Assembly: GCA_020628755.1 (NCBI GenBank)
Contig: JAHDEQ010000075.1
Location: 1 to 18,813, forward strand
Source of the DNA: Saprospiraceae bacterium
Lineage (GTDB): Bacteria > Bacteroidota > Bacteroidia > Chitinophagales > Saprospiraceae
Length of the DNA: 18,813 nt
Reading direction: 5' to 3'
The stretch's first letter is position 1, and each line of letters starts with the position of its first letter. The translations under genes were made by a program, and so were the position numbers. The notes under the pieces were generated by a model. The model was not told the origin of the DNA, made no database searches, and saw nothing but the letters and a program-made list of their open reading frames with translations. Positions 1 through 5,629 of this stretch are shown here, one piece after another.

Positions 1-756
1 CGAAACGATGGCTCGTTCTTCGTTGAGCAAAGCATTGAGTAGCGTAGATTTCCCTGCGTTGGGGCGGCCAGCAATGACCGTATTGACTCCATTTTTAATG
101 GCATTGCCTAAACGAAAAGAGTCTAACAATTGCTGAATTAAATCCTTTATTTTTTGAACTAGATTTTTCAGATCATCTCGATTGGCAAATTCTACATCCT
201 CTTCTCCAAAGTCTAATTCCAATTCGATGAGACTTGCAAAATGAATCAATTCCTCTCGCAGTTTTTTGATTTCATCCGAAAAACCGCCTCGCATTTGTTG
301 CATAGCAATTTGGTGGGCACTTTCCGAAGAAGATGCGATTAAATCTGCGACCGCCTCGGCTTGGGACAAGTCGAGCTGACCATTTAAAAAGGCTCGGAGC
401 GTAAATTCACCAGGTTTTGCTAACCTCGCTCCTTTTTTTATCAATAATTGTATGATTTCTTGAATGATAAAATTTGAACCATGACAAGAAATTTCAATCA
501 CATTTTCCTTTGTATAGGACTTTGGTGTTTTAAATATCGAAACCAACACTTCATCCAAAATGCGTTCTTCGTCTCGAATTGTTCCAAAATGTATCGTATG
601 ACTTTCTACTTCTTCTAAGTCTTTACCTTTAAAAACAGCATTCGTTATATTTATCGCATCTTTGCCCGAAAGACGTATCACGCCAATCGCACCCACTCCT
701 GGCGGAGTAGCCAAAGCAACAATCGTATCTTGTAATTCTACCGAAGCGTAAGTCAT
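1..756 (-). CDS. mnmE: tRNA uridine-5-carboxymethylaminomethyl modification GTPase MnmE (5' part, cut by window edge)
   Basis: The reading frame gives 252 residues from ATG at 756 and runs off the left edge. The start MTYASVELQDTIVALATPPG is typical of the MnmE N-terminal folate-binding domain, including the ATPPG/GAIGVIRLSG stretch (residues 17-31). ISCHGS (89-94) and PGEFTLRAFLNGQ (115-127) are further family signatures. The G domain begins with the P-loop GRPNAGKS (230-237). In the family, MnmE works with MnmG to put the carboxymethylaminomethyl group on the wobble uridine of certain tRNAs, in the cytosol. The C-terminal half of the G domain and the terminal CxGK motif lie outside the window and cannot be checked. 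It is transcribed leftwards from its own promoter, with a leader of roughly 65 bases. Identification is very secure. Confidence 0.97.
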   Translation of the reverse strand, partial: MTYASVELQDTIVALATPPGVGAIGVIRLSGKDAINITNAVFKGKDLEEVESHTIHFGTIRDEERILDEVLVSIFKTPKSYTKENVIEISCHGSNFIIQEIIQLLIKKGARLAKPGEFTLRAFLNGQLDLSQAEAVADLIASSSESAHQIAMQQMRGGFSDEIKKLREELIHFASLIELELDFGEEDVEFANRDDLKNLVQKIKDLIQQLLDSFRLGNAIKNGVNTVIAGRPNAGKSTLLNALLNEERAIVS

Positions 757-828
757 AATAGTGGCGCAAACCTGCCTCGATATTGAGGTTTTTTTTGCGA
801 GTGAAATTTATAAATATTTGAATTTCCA

Positions 829-860
829 CAAAAGTAAAACTTATGCAACCCTTCTCCAAA
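829..860 (-). promoter_or_regulatory. Predicted sigma-A promoter of mnmE
   Basis: On the minus strand TTTG (860-857) is followed after 20 bases by TACTTTTG (836-829). Both boxes and the spacing fit the Bacteroidota housekeeping promoter (TTTG, about 20 bases, TAnnTTTG). Transcription would begin near 822, leaving a leader of about 65 bases before the mnmE ATG at 756. A short CCTC/GAGG hairpin (775-788) followed by eight T on the plus strand lies in that leader; its role is unknown. Confidence 0.65.
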
Positions 861-896
861 AGTTTTGTCTTTGAGATAAATGAAAATCAACTAGCT

Positions 897-1268
897 ATGA
901 AAACTTGCCTTCTACTTTTTTCAGTCTTCTTTGCTTCTTTTGTGTATGCCCAAGACGACGATTGGTGTATTTGTATGCTCGACCAACCACCTTATGAGGC
1001 ATCTTTAGATAATGGTGTCCAAATGGATGATAATCCTTTTTCTAATCTTTTTGAACAAACAAGTGAAGATGAATCTAAACCGCTTATCTTTTTAGAAGAA
1101 TATGAACCTGTGGAAGATTTTGTTGATGATGAAAAAGAATTAGATGAGCTAGAACCCGACTTGGAACGCTCCAAGTCTGCTCTCCGCAAAAAGAAAAAAT
1201 ACCGAATCCCACGCTGGAACGCTCACAAAAAGCCCAAAAAATACAAAGGAAAGTGTCCTTTTTTTTAG
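897..1268 (+). CDS. Small secreted protein of unknown function, acidic middle and basic tail
   Basis: Not recognised. The frame is open from 843, but the ATG at 897 is preferred because it puts a classical signal peptide (MKTCLLLFSVFFASFVYAQ) at the N-terminus, and the 843 start would lie inside the mnmE promoter. The product is 123 residues. After cleavage near residue 19 the mature chain has a DDDWCICM motif with two cysteines, then a strongly acidic stretch (about 60-90, rich in E and D), then a strongly basic tail (about 93-119, ALRKKKKYRIPRW and KKPKKYKGK), ending CPFF with a third cysteine. The charge polarity suggests self-association or binding to polyanions, which is only inference. 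It stands alone, divergent from mnmE, with a hairpin just after its stop. No clear -7 element was found. Signal peptide and codon pattern support a real gene. Confidence 0.7.
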   Translation: MKTCLLLFSVFFASFVYAQDDDWCICMLDQPPYEASLDNGVQMDDNPFSNLFEQTSEDESKPLIFLEEYEPVEDFVDDEKELDELEPDLERSKSALRKKKKYRIPRWNAHKKPKKYKGKCPFF

Positions 1269-1274
1269 ACTGCT

Positions 1275-1324
1275 GCTTTCCTAAACTTGCGGGAAGAATG
1301 TAACGATGCAAAGTTTAGGAAAGC
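1275..1324 (+). terminator. Hairpin after the small secreted protein gene, probable terminator
   Basis: GCTTTCCTAAACTTGC (1275-1290) pairs with GCAAAGTTTAGGAAAGC (1308-1324): 16 pairs with one bulged A and a 17-base loop. It starts seven bases after the stop at 1266-1268 and is followed by the moderately T-rich TATTTGTTTTG. The long loop and interrupted T run make termination likely but not certain. Confidence 0.5.
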
Positions 1325-1371
1325 TATTTGTTTTGAAAAGCGATAAAACCACATTCTCTCCAAAAAATCCT

Positions 1372-1379
1372 TACCTTTG
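1372..1379 (+). promoter_or_regulatory. Predicted -7 element of the thioredoxin lipoprotein gene
   Basis: TACCTTTG matches the Bacteroidota TAnnTTTG element and lies 36 bases before the ATG at 1415, giving a leader of about 30 bases. No TTTG box is visible at the expected -33 spacing. Confidence 0.5.
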
Positions 1380-1414
1380 AAGATATTTTCAAACCTATAA
1401 AATTAATCTTCAAT

Positions 1415-1978
1415 ATGAAATATTTAATATGGGCTATAAGTATCGTTTTTGTCTTGGCTTCTTGCAATTCGGCGAGCACAAACGATAGTAAGGCCAAAGA
1501 AACCAAGCAAGCCACAACTGCTGCAAAGCCTGCTGTTCAGAAAACAGCACAAACAACGGCGAGTAAGAGTAAAGTAAATTGGGTAAGCCTCGACGAGGCT
1601 CAAAAAATGACTAAAAAGACACCCAAAAAGATGATTGTAGATGTTTATACCAATTGGTGTGGCCCTTGTAAAATGATGGATGCTCGTACTTTTACCAATG
1701 ATGAAGTCGCCAAATTGATGAACGATAAATTCTATGCAGTAAAATTCAATGGTGAATCTCCTGATGCAGTAAAATTCAATGGCGAAACCTTTAAAAATCC
1801 AGGTTATAAGGCAGATATTCCTAAAAATAGAAGAAATGGCAGACATCAATTAGTGTCAAAATTAGGGATTCGAGGCTATCCGAGCTTAGTTGTCATTGAC
1901 GAAAATATGAAAATTGTCAAAAGCATTGTAGGCTTTAAAACGCCTGAGCAATTGTTACCAGAATTGAATGCACTTTAA
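1415..1978 (+). CDS. Thioredoxin-fold lipoprotein (thiol:disulfide interchange type)
   Basis: The 187-residue product begins with a lipoprotein signal whose lipobox LASC puts the lipidated cysteine at residue 17. A low-complexity linker rich in K, T, A and Q (about 20-53) follows. The thioredoxin domain (about 54-187) carries the redox motif WCGPC (81-85), preceded by the strand MIVDVYTN, and the GYPSLVVID strand with the expected cis-proline. The insert between the active-site helix and the next strand, with NGRHQLVSKLGI, resembles thioredoxin-like domains related to the DsbD C-terminus that are common in Bacteroidota. The protein should sit on the periplasmic face of a membrane and reduce or exchange disulfides in envelope proteins; its partner is unknown. 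Residues AVKFNGE occur twice, encoded by a 30-base-period near repeat (1734-1756 and 1764-1786). It has its own -7 element and a strong terminator. Confidence 0.9.
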   Translation: MKYLIWAISIVFVLASCNSASTNDSKAKETKQATTAAKPAVQKTAQTTASKSKVNWVSLDEAQKMTKKTPKKMIVDVYTNWCGPCKMMDARTFTNDEVAKLMNDKFYAVKFNGESPDAVKFNGETFKNPGYKADIPKNRRNGRHQLVSKLGIRGYPSLVVIDENMKIVKSIVGFKTPEQLLPELNAL

Positions 1979-1986
1979 AATACTTA

Positions 1987-2011
1987 GTGAGGTTTGCGAA
2001 GCAAACCTCAC
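1987..2011 (+). terminator. Perfect 11-bp hairpin after the thioredoxin gene
   Basis: GTGAGGTTTGC (1987-1997), loop GAA, then GCAAACCTCAC (2001-2011), followed by AACTCTTTTCTTTTG. It begins nine bases after the stop of the lipoprotein gene, and its perfect stem and tight loop fit an intrinsic terminator. The next gene has its possible TTG starts inside or just after it. Confidence 0.7.
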
Positions 2012-2023
2012 AACTCTTTTCTT

Positions 2024-2626
2024 TTGACTTGGTGGCAAAACATAAAAAAACTTTTTCAAGCATCGGAGCAAAGCAGCCCTGTTGTACCTGCTTTCCATGA
2101 AGCACTTGAACGGGATGAAATTTTCGTTAACAAATATAATACTTGGAAAAATGGTATCGTCAAAAAACGTTTTTTTACTTGGCTGATTGACCAATACACC
2201 ATCTACCAAAACCAACCTACCAATATTGACCAAGCCTTTGATTTTCTGGATATTCCTACCTCAAAGGGATTTGCAGTTCATCTTTTTAAGACCAATTATA
2301 CGAAGCAAGAAGCCCAGTACATCCTCGAATATTTAAGAGAAAAAGCACAGGAATTGCGCTATATCAAGCAGTTGGCAGATGTGCGATCCTACAATCGTCC
2401 CAATTGGGTCGAAACCGTAGAACGCTATTATTTGAAACCCAGTCGCCGAATAGAATCTAGTAAAAAAGTCAATCAACTATATGGCAATATTCGCATAGAA
2501 TTGCTCTTCCGAAACGACAAAGTTTATCAACTCAAATTTAGTGCAACGCACTACCAAGACCACCTCTACGAAGCCCCCAAAGACTTCTCCCAACTCATTC
2601 AATATCTTTGTTTTAAAGCTCCGTGA
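2024..2626 (+). CDS. Unrecognised cytoplasmic-looking protein with a non-ATG start
   Basis: Not recognised. The frame is bounded upstream by a TGA at 1988-1990 and contains no ATG at all. The candidates are TTG at 1994, inside the hairpin above, and TTG at 2024, just beyond it; 2024 is chosen because it gives a natural-looking N-terminus (TWWQNIKKLFQ) clear of the hairpin. The product is about 200 residues, rich in aromatic and basic residues, with no signal peptide or membrane segment. Its features are WLIDQYTIYQNQ, a helical charged stretch TKQEAQYILEYLREKAQELRY, and a beta-rich C-terminus (YGNIRIELLFRNDKVYQLKF). Normal amino-acid composition over 200 codons argues that it is, or was until recently, a protein. 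Its 3' end overlaps the convergent pnuC gene by 28 bases. It may be a gene that lost its first codons. Confidence 0.6.
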   Translation: MTWWQNIKKLFQASEQSSPVVPAFHEALERDEIFVNKYNTWKNGIVKKRFFTWLIDQYTIYQNQPTNIDQAFDFLDIPTSKGFAVHLFKTNYTKQEAQYILEYLREKAQELRYIKQLADVRSYNRPNWVETVERYYLKPSRRIESSKKVNQLYGNIRIELLFRNDKVYQLKFSATHYQDHLYEAPKDFSQLIQYLCFKAP

Positions 2627-3195
2627 CTCTGTGTTTCATACCGCTTTCGCCACTGATAAAATCCCACAAAAGAAAGGATAAAATAGACCACCATCAACCA
2701 TACATAAACGGTCAAGCCCTTTGTATAGTACAACCAAATTGTCACACCATTTATGACAATCCAATAAATCCAGCCGCCTAGTATTTTATGCGCTTCGAGG
2801 TAGGTAGCAATGAGTCCAAAAACCGAGGTTTGTGCATCAATATAGGACTTATCCGCATCGGTATAATGTTTGAAAAAATAGCCTAAACCCAAAGCCAGTA
2901 CCCCACCTAATATGATGGTGACTGCATGTTTGGGCCTAGCCCAGCGGCTTATTTTCAATGCCGCTGTGTTCGAGGGCTTTTTCCATTTCCACCAACCATA
3001 AATTCCAAATAAGACATAAAAAACATAAAGAATCGTTTCCGAATAAAGTTTATTTTCATAAAATAAATAGACACTCAAAGCCGACGAAAGAATCCCAAAA
3101 AACCAGCACCAACTATTTTCTCGCATCATCAAAACCAAGAAAATAATCCCCAGCAAAGTCGCTGTCCATTCGACAATAAAAAGTGGGTCAAGCAT
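2599..3195 (-). CDS. pnuC: PnuC-family vitamin transporter (nicotinamide riboside/NMN type)
   Basis: The 198-residue protein is almost wholly membrane segments. The N-terminal half has the family pattern of a WCWFFGILSSALSVYLFY helix, then LYSETILYVFYVLFGIYGWWKW (about 51-72), whose GWW-W ending is a PnuC hallmark. The C-terminal half repeats the fold with GGWIYWIVINGVTIWLYYTKGL and ends in GFYQWRKR. PnuC proteins move nicotinamide riboside or related B vitamins by facilitated diffusion across the cytoplasmic membrane, and the substrate is trapped by phosphorylation inside. Relatives called PnuT or PnuX carry thiamine or riboflavin, and no linked kinase or riboswitch settles the substrate here. 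It is preceded by a -7 element and a perfect palindrome, so it may be regulated by a repressor. Confidence 0.88.
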   Translation of the reverse strand: MLDPLFIVEWTATLLGIIFLVLMMRENSWCWFFGILSSALSVYLFYENKLYSETILYVFYVLFGIYGWWKWKKPSNTAALKISRWARPKHAVTIILGGVLALGLGYFFKHYTDADKSYIDAQTSVFGLIATYLEAHKILGGWIYWIVINGVTIWLYYTKGLTVYVWLMVVYFILSFVGFYQWRKRYETQSHGALKQRY

Positions 3196-3224
3196 AATTA
3201 AGAAAACATATAAATTGAACGATG

Positions 3225-3245
3225 GTCGAAGTATTCTACTTCGAC
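3225..3245. promoter_or_regulatory. Perfect 21-base palindrome at the pnuC promoter (candidate operator)
   Basis: GTCGAAGTA (3225-3233), TTC, TACTTCGAC (3237-3245) is an exact inverted repeat. It abuts the -7 element of pnuC (3245-3252), so the predicted transcription start near 3238 falls within it. It lacks a T run on either strand, so a repressor site, or a hairpin at the 5' end of the transcript, is more plausible than a terminator. Confidence 0.45.
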
Positions 3246-3252
3246 AAATGTA
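3245..3252 (-). promoter_or_regulatory. Predicted -7 element of pnuC
   Basis: The minus strand reads TACATTTG, an exact TAnnTTTG match. The start would be near 3238, about 43 bases before the ATG at 3195. No TTTG at the usual -33 spacing, where the sequence is still the yhhN coding end. Confidence 0.5.
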
Positions 3253-3256
3253 TTTT

Positions 3257-3273
3257 GCAAGTTTCTAACTTGC
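3257..3273 (-). terminator. Small hairpin over the stop codon of the YhhN gene
   Basis: GCAAGTT (3257-3263), loop TCT, AACTTGC (3267-3273) is a perfect 7-bp stem that includes the TAG stop at 3265-3267. On the minus strand only AAAATACATTTG follows, so termination here is weakly supported; mRNA end protection is an alternative. Confidence 0.3.
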
Positions 3274-3969
3274 TTCAGCTAGCTTCACACTTGCCTTCGC
3301 AATCAAATATTGACTAGCCAAATAAAAAGTCATAATCAACAATCGAGGGTAAGGAATTGGGATTTGATGCGATTTAAATTTATTCAATCCAATAATCGAA
3401 TCTGAAATCACAAAGAGCAAAACGCCAACGAATAAAACCTGAAAAATAGAATTTTCTAAAATATCTTTCAAATTCAAGCAGGCCACAGCCATACTCACAA
3501 TCATAGTACTATATATGACGACAGCTATTTGCAAATCACTCGGAACATCGGGCAACAAGAAAAGTGAATTTCCAACCAAGTAAAATAAGAAAAGCACTGC
3601 AATCCATTTTTTTTGAACAACAAAACCATTCTGCCTTGCATTGGGATAAGTCCAAAATGCCAGAAAATAACACAAATGAGTAATCAAAAAACTCCCCAAA
3701 CCTAGCAGAAAAAAATGTGCTTTGTCAGCATCATTTTCGACGAACATCAAAAAAGTGTCTCCAAAAAATGAAAATATAAAGCCTCCAAAAATATATTTCA
3801 AATACCGATTGCTCAAGTTTGTTTCTAAATACAAATAGATAGATAGTACAATCATCAATAAAGGCTTGCTCGCATAGATGAGCCATCGACTATCCAGAAA
3901 TTCTGCAGAGAGATTAATCGCTGTGATGACAAAAAATAGATATAACCAAATGGAGTGTTTGCTTTGCAT
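3265..3969 (-). CDS. YhhN/TMEM86 family membrane protein (lysoplasmalogenase-like)
   Basis: The 234-residue product has about eight hydrophobic helices and no signal peptide. Family marks are KPLLM (35-39) after the first helices, FFGDTFLMF (68-76), GLGSFLITHLCYFLAF (90-105), and near the end SDSIIGLNKFK (189-199), YPRLLIMTFYLASQYLI. The conserved aspartates D71 and D190 lie in membrane segments. Animal TMEM86B hydrolyses the vinyl-ether bond of lysoplasmalogens; bacterial members are annotated by homology, and the substrate in an organism without proven plasmalogens is unknown. It lies 130 bases downstream of ugd, with a terminator in between, and 70 bases before pnuC. No convincing -7 element was found in front of it. 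Confidence 0.82.
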   Translation of the reverse strand: MQSKHSIWLYLFFVITAINLSAEFLDSRWLIYASKPLLMIVLSIYLYLETNLSNRYLKYIFGGFIFSFFGDTFLMFVENDADKAHFFLLGLGSFLITHLCYFLAFWTYPNARQNGFVVQKKWIAVLFLFYLVGNSLFLLPDVPSDLQIAVVIYSTMIVSMAVACLNLKDILENSIFQVLFVGVLLFVISDSIIGLNKFKSHQIPIPYPRLLIMTFYLASQYLIAKASVKLAEAS

Positions 3970-4001
3970 GATAAGAGATTTTGCTTACTCCACAAAATAC
4001 A

Positions 4002-4035
4002 AAAACCCTTTCACATCAAGATGCGAAAGGGTTTT
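4002..4035 (-). terminator. Intrinsic terminator downstream of ugd
   Basis: AAAACCCTTTC (4002-4012) pairs with GAAAGGGTTTT (4025-4035), and the stem extends inward through CATC/GATG after one mismatch. On the minus strand the stem ends in GGGTTTTTG followed by TATTTTG, a good U tract. It lies 65 bases beyond the ugd stop and before the YhhN gene. Confidence 0.75.
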
Positions 4036-4073
4036 GAGAAAGGGATTTGTATAAATTATTTATTGCTTGTGCG

Positions 4074-4094
4074 ATATGCTCGACAAGAGCATAT
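4074..4094 (-). other. Hairpin in the 3' region of ugd
   Basis: ATATGCTC (4074-4081), loop GACAA, GAGCATAT (4087-4094) is a perfect 8-bp stem beginning six bases after the ugd stop. No T tract follows on the minus strand, so it is not a terminator by itself; it may stabilise the mRNA end ahead of the terminator at 4002-4035. Confidence 0.4.
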
Positions 4095-4099
4095 TCGTC

Positions 4100-5431
4100 T
4101 TATGCGGTATATTCTTTTACAAAAATAGGATTACGTCCGATACTTTCATAATGAATACCCAATTGATTCATTTTTTGTAAATCGTATAAATTACGACCAT
4201 CAAAAATAGCTTTAGATTTTAAGCTATTTACTACTTGATTGAAATCAGGTGTACGGAAAACTGACCACTCTGTTACGATAGCCAATACGTCAGCACCGTT
4301 TAAAGCATCATATTGATTTTCAGCATATACGATTTTGTCACCAAATAACTCTCTTACATTTTCTATCGCTTCAGGGTCAAATACCTGAACTTTAGCACCT
4401 GCATCTAATAATTCTTGGATGATATACAAAGCTGGTGCCTCGCGAATATCATCTGTATTTGGTTTGAAAGCCAAGCCCCACATGGCAATCGTTTTGCCTG
4501 TAAGATCTTCGCCTAAGTAGGCTTTTATTTTTTTTGCTAAAACCGTTTTCTGAATGGTATTTACATTCATAACAGATTTTAGAATTTTAAAATCGTACTC
4601 ATGTTCACCCGCTGTTTTGGCCAAAGCCTGTACGTCTTTAGGAAAACAACTACCTCCATAACCTACTCCAGGGAATAAAAAGCGTTTTCCGATACGATTA
4701 TCACTCCCCATACCAATACGAACCATGTCCACATTAGCACCTGCTTTTTCGCAAAGGTTAGCGATTTCGTTCATAAACGAAATACGAGTTGCCAAGTATG
4801 AGTTTGCGGCATATTTAGTCATTTCTGCCGAACGCTCATCCATAAAAATGATTGGATTTCCTTGACGTACAAAAGGATTGTACAATTGTTGCATCAAGTT
4901 TTTAGCCTTTTCAGAGCTTGTTCCGATGACTACACGGTCAGGTTTCAAAAAGTCATCTACAGCTACACCTTCACGCAAAAACTCAGGATTTGAAACCACA
5001 TCAAATAAATCTTCATCTAGGTTTTTAACTAAAGCAGCGTGTACTTTTTCAGAAGTGCCTACAGGAACGGTACTCTTATCTACAATAACTTTATAGTCTT
5101 TGATAAGAACAGACAATTGCTTTGCAACGCCTAGAATATAAGACAAATCAGCCGAACCATCCTCGCCAGGAGGTGTTGGAAGAGCCAAAAAGATAATTTG
5201 GGCATCATCAATGGCAGCTTTCAAGTCTGTTGTAAATGACAAACGACCTTGTTTTGTATTGCGTTCAAACAACAATTCTAGTCCTGGCTCAAAAATGGGA
5301 ACTTCCCCATTTTGCATTCGTTTTACTTTGTCTTTATCTATGTCAACACAAATAACATGATTACCTGTTTCTGCGAAGCAGGTACCTGTTACTAGTCCGA
5401 CGTAACCAGTTCCAACTACAGCTATGTTCAT
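4100..5431 (-). CDS. ugd: UDP-glucose 6-dehydrogenase
   Basis: The 443-residue protein is a full-length UDP-sugar dehydrogenase. It oxidises UDP-glucose twice with NAD to UDP-glucuronate, a precursor for surface polysaccharides, in the cytosol. The N-terminal Rossmann motif is GTGYVGLVTGTCFAETGN (7-24) with the acidic D30/D32 end of the second strand that selects NAD. PTPPGEDGSADLSY (85-98), DKSTVPVGT (118-126) and NPEFLREG (148-155) are family motifs. The catalytic cysteine is C262 in GGSCFPKD (259-266), preceded by KYAANSYLATRISFMNE. The C-terminal UDP-binding domain has WGLAFKPNTDDIREAP. It stands alone rather than in a polysaccharide cluster. No -7 element was found, but a large inverted repeat lies 44-111 bases upstream. 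Two hairpins, the second a clear terminator, follow it. Confidence 0.97.
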   Translation of the reverse strand: MNIAVVGTGYVGLVTGTCFAETGNHVICVDIDKDKVKRMQNGEVPIFEPGLELLFERNTKQGRLSFTTDLKAAIDDAQIIFLALPTPPGEDGSADLSYILGVAKQLSVLIKDYKVIVDKSTVPVGTSEKVHAALVKNLDEDLFDVVSNPEFLREGVAVDDFLKPDRVVIGTSSEKAKNLMQQLYNPFVRQGNPIIFMDERSAEMTKYAANSYLATRISFMNEIANLCEKAGANVDMVRIGMGSDNRIGKRFLFPGVGYGGSCFPKDVQALAKTAGEHEYDFKILKSVMNVNTIQKTVLAKKIKAYLGEDLTGKTIAMWGLAFKPNTDDIREAPALYIIQELLDAGAKVQVFDPEAIENVRELFGDKIVYAENQYDALNGADVLAIVTEWSVFRTPDFNQVVNSLKSKAIFDGRNLYDLQKMNQLGIHYESIGRNPIFVKEYTA

Positions 5432-5474
5432 GAATATAATATTTAGTGGTTAATAAATTTAATTATTAAAAATA

Positions 5475-5542
5475 TGAAGTGTCTTTACTAATCGATGGGA
5501 TGGCAATAATAAGACTACGACTTATTGTCGAAAGTCACTTCA
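5475..5542 (-). promoter_or_regulatory. Nested inverted repeat upstream of ugd
   Basis: The outer arms TGAAGTGTCTTT (5475-5486) and AAAGTCACTTCA (5531-5542) pair over 12 positions with one mismatch. Inside lies a second small stem CGAC (5518-5521), TTATT, GTCG (5527-5530) that abuts the right arm. The element is 44 bases before the ugd ATG. It could be a structured leader or a binding site; nothing in it matches an RNA class I know. The rest of the 198-base gap holds the ppiD terminator. Confidence 0.4.
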
Positions 5543-5571
5543 AAAGGAAAAGGGAGTATATAAGCTACAAG

Positions 5572-5618
5572 AAAAAACTATACCGTTATTTCAAGAAATT
5601 ATCATAACGGTATAGTTT
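5572..5618 (-). terminator. Intrinsic terminator of the ppiD-like gene
   Basis: AAACTATACCGTTAT (5575-5589) and ATAACGGTATAGTTT (5604-5618) form a perfect 15-bp stem with a 14-base loop. On the minus strand the stem runs into TTTTTTC. It starts 12 bases beyond the stop of the gene ending at 5630 and shields ugd from readthrough. Confidence 0.85.
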
Positions 5619-5629
5619 CCAAGAAAATT

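Noticed and set aside
775..796. CCTC/GAGG hairpin followed by eight T on the plus strand as a terminator
   Set aside because: No plus-strand gene ends before it; it lies in the mnmE leader, where the T run would be A in the RNA.
843..896. Longer N-terminus for the small secreted protein (ATG at 843)
   Set aside because: It would push the signal peptide inward by 18 residues and lies within the predicted mnmE promoter; the ATG at 897 gives a standard signal peptide.
1291..1307. GAATGTAACGATGC in the loop of the hairpin at 1275-1324, resembling two octamer-repeat units
   Set aside because: Only two degenerate units; too little to call a third array.
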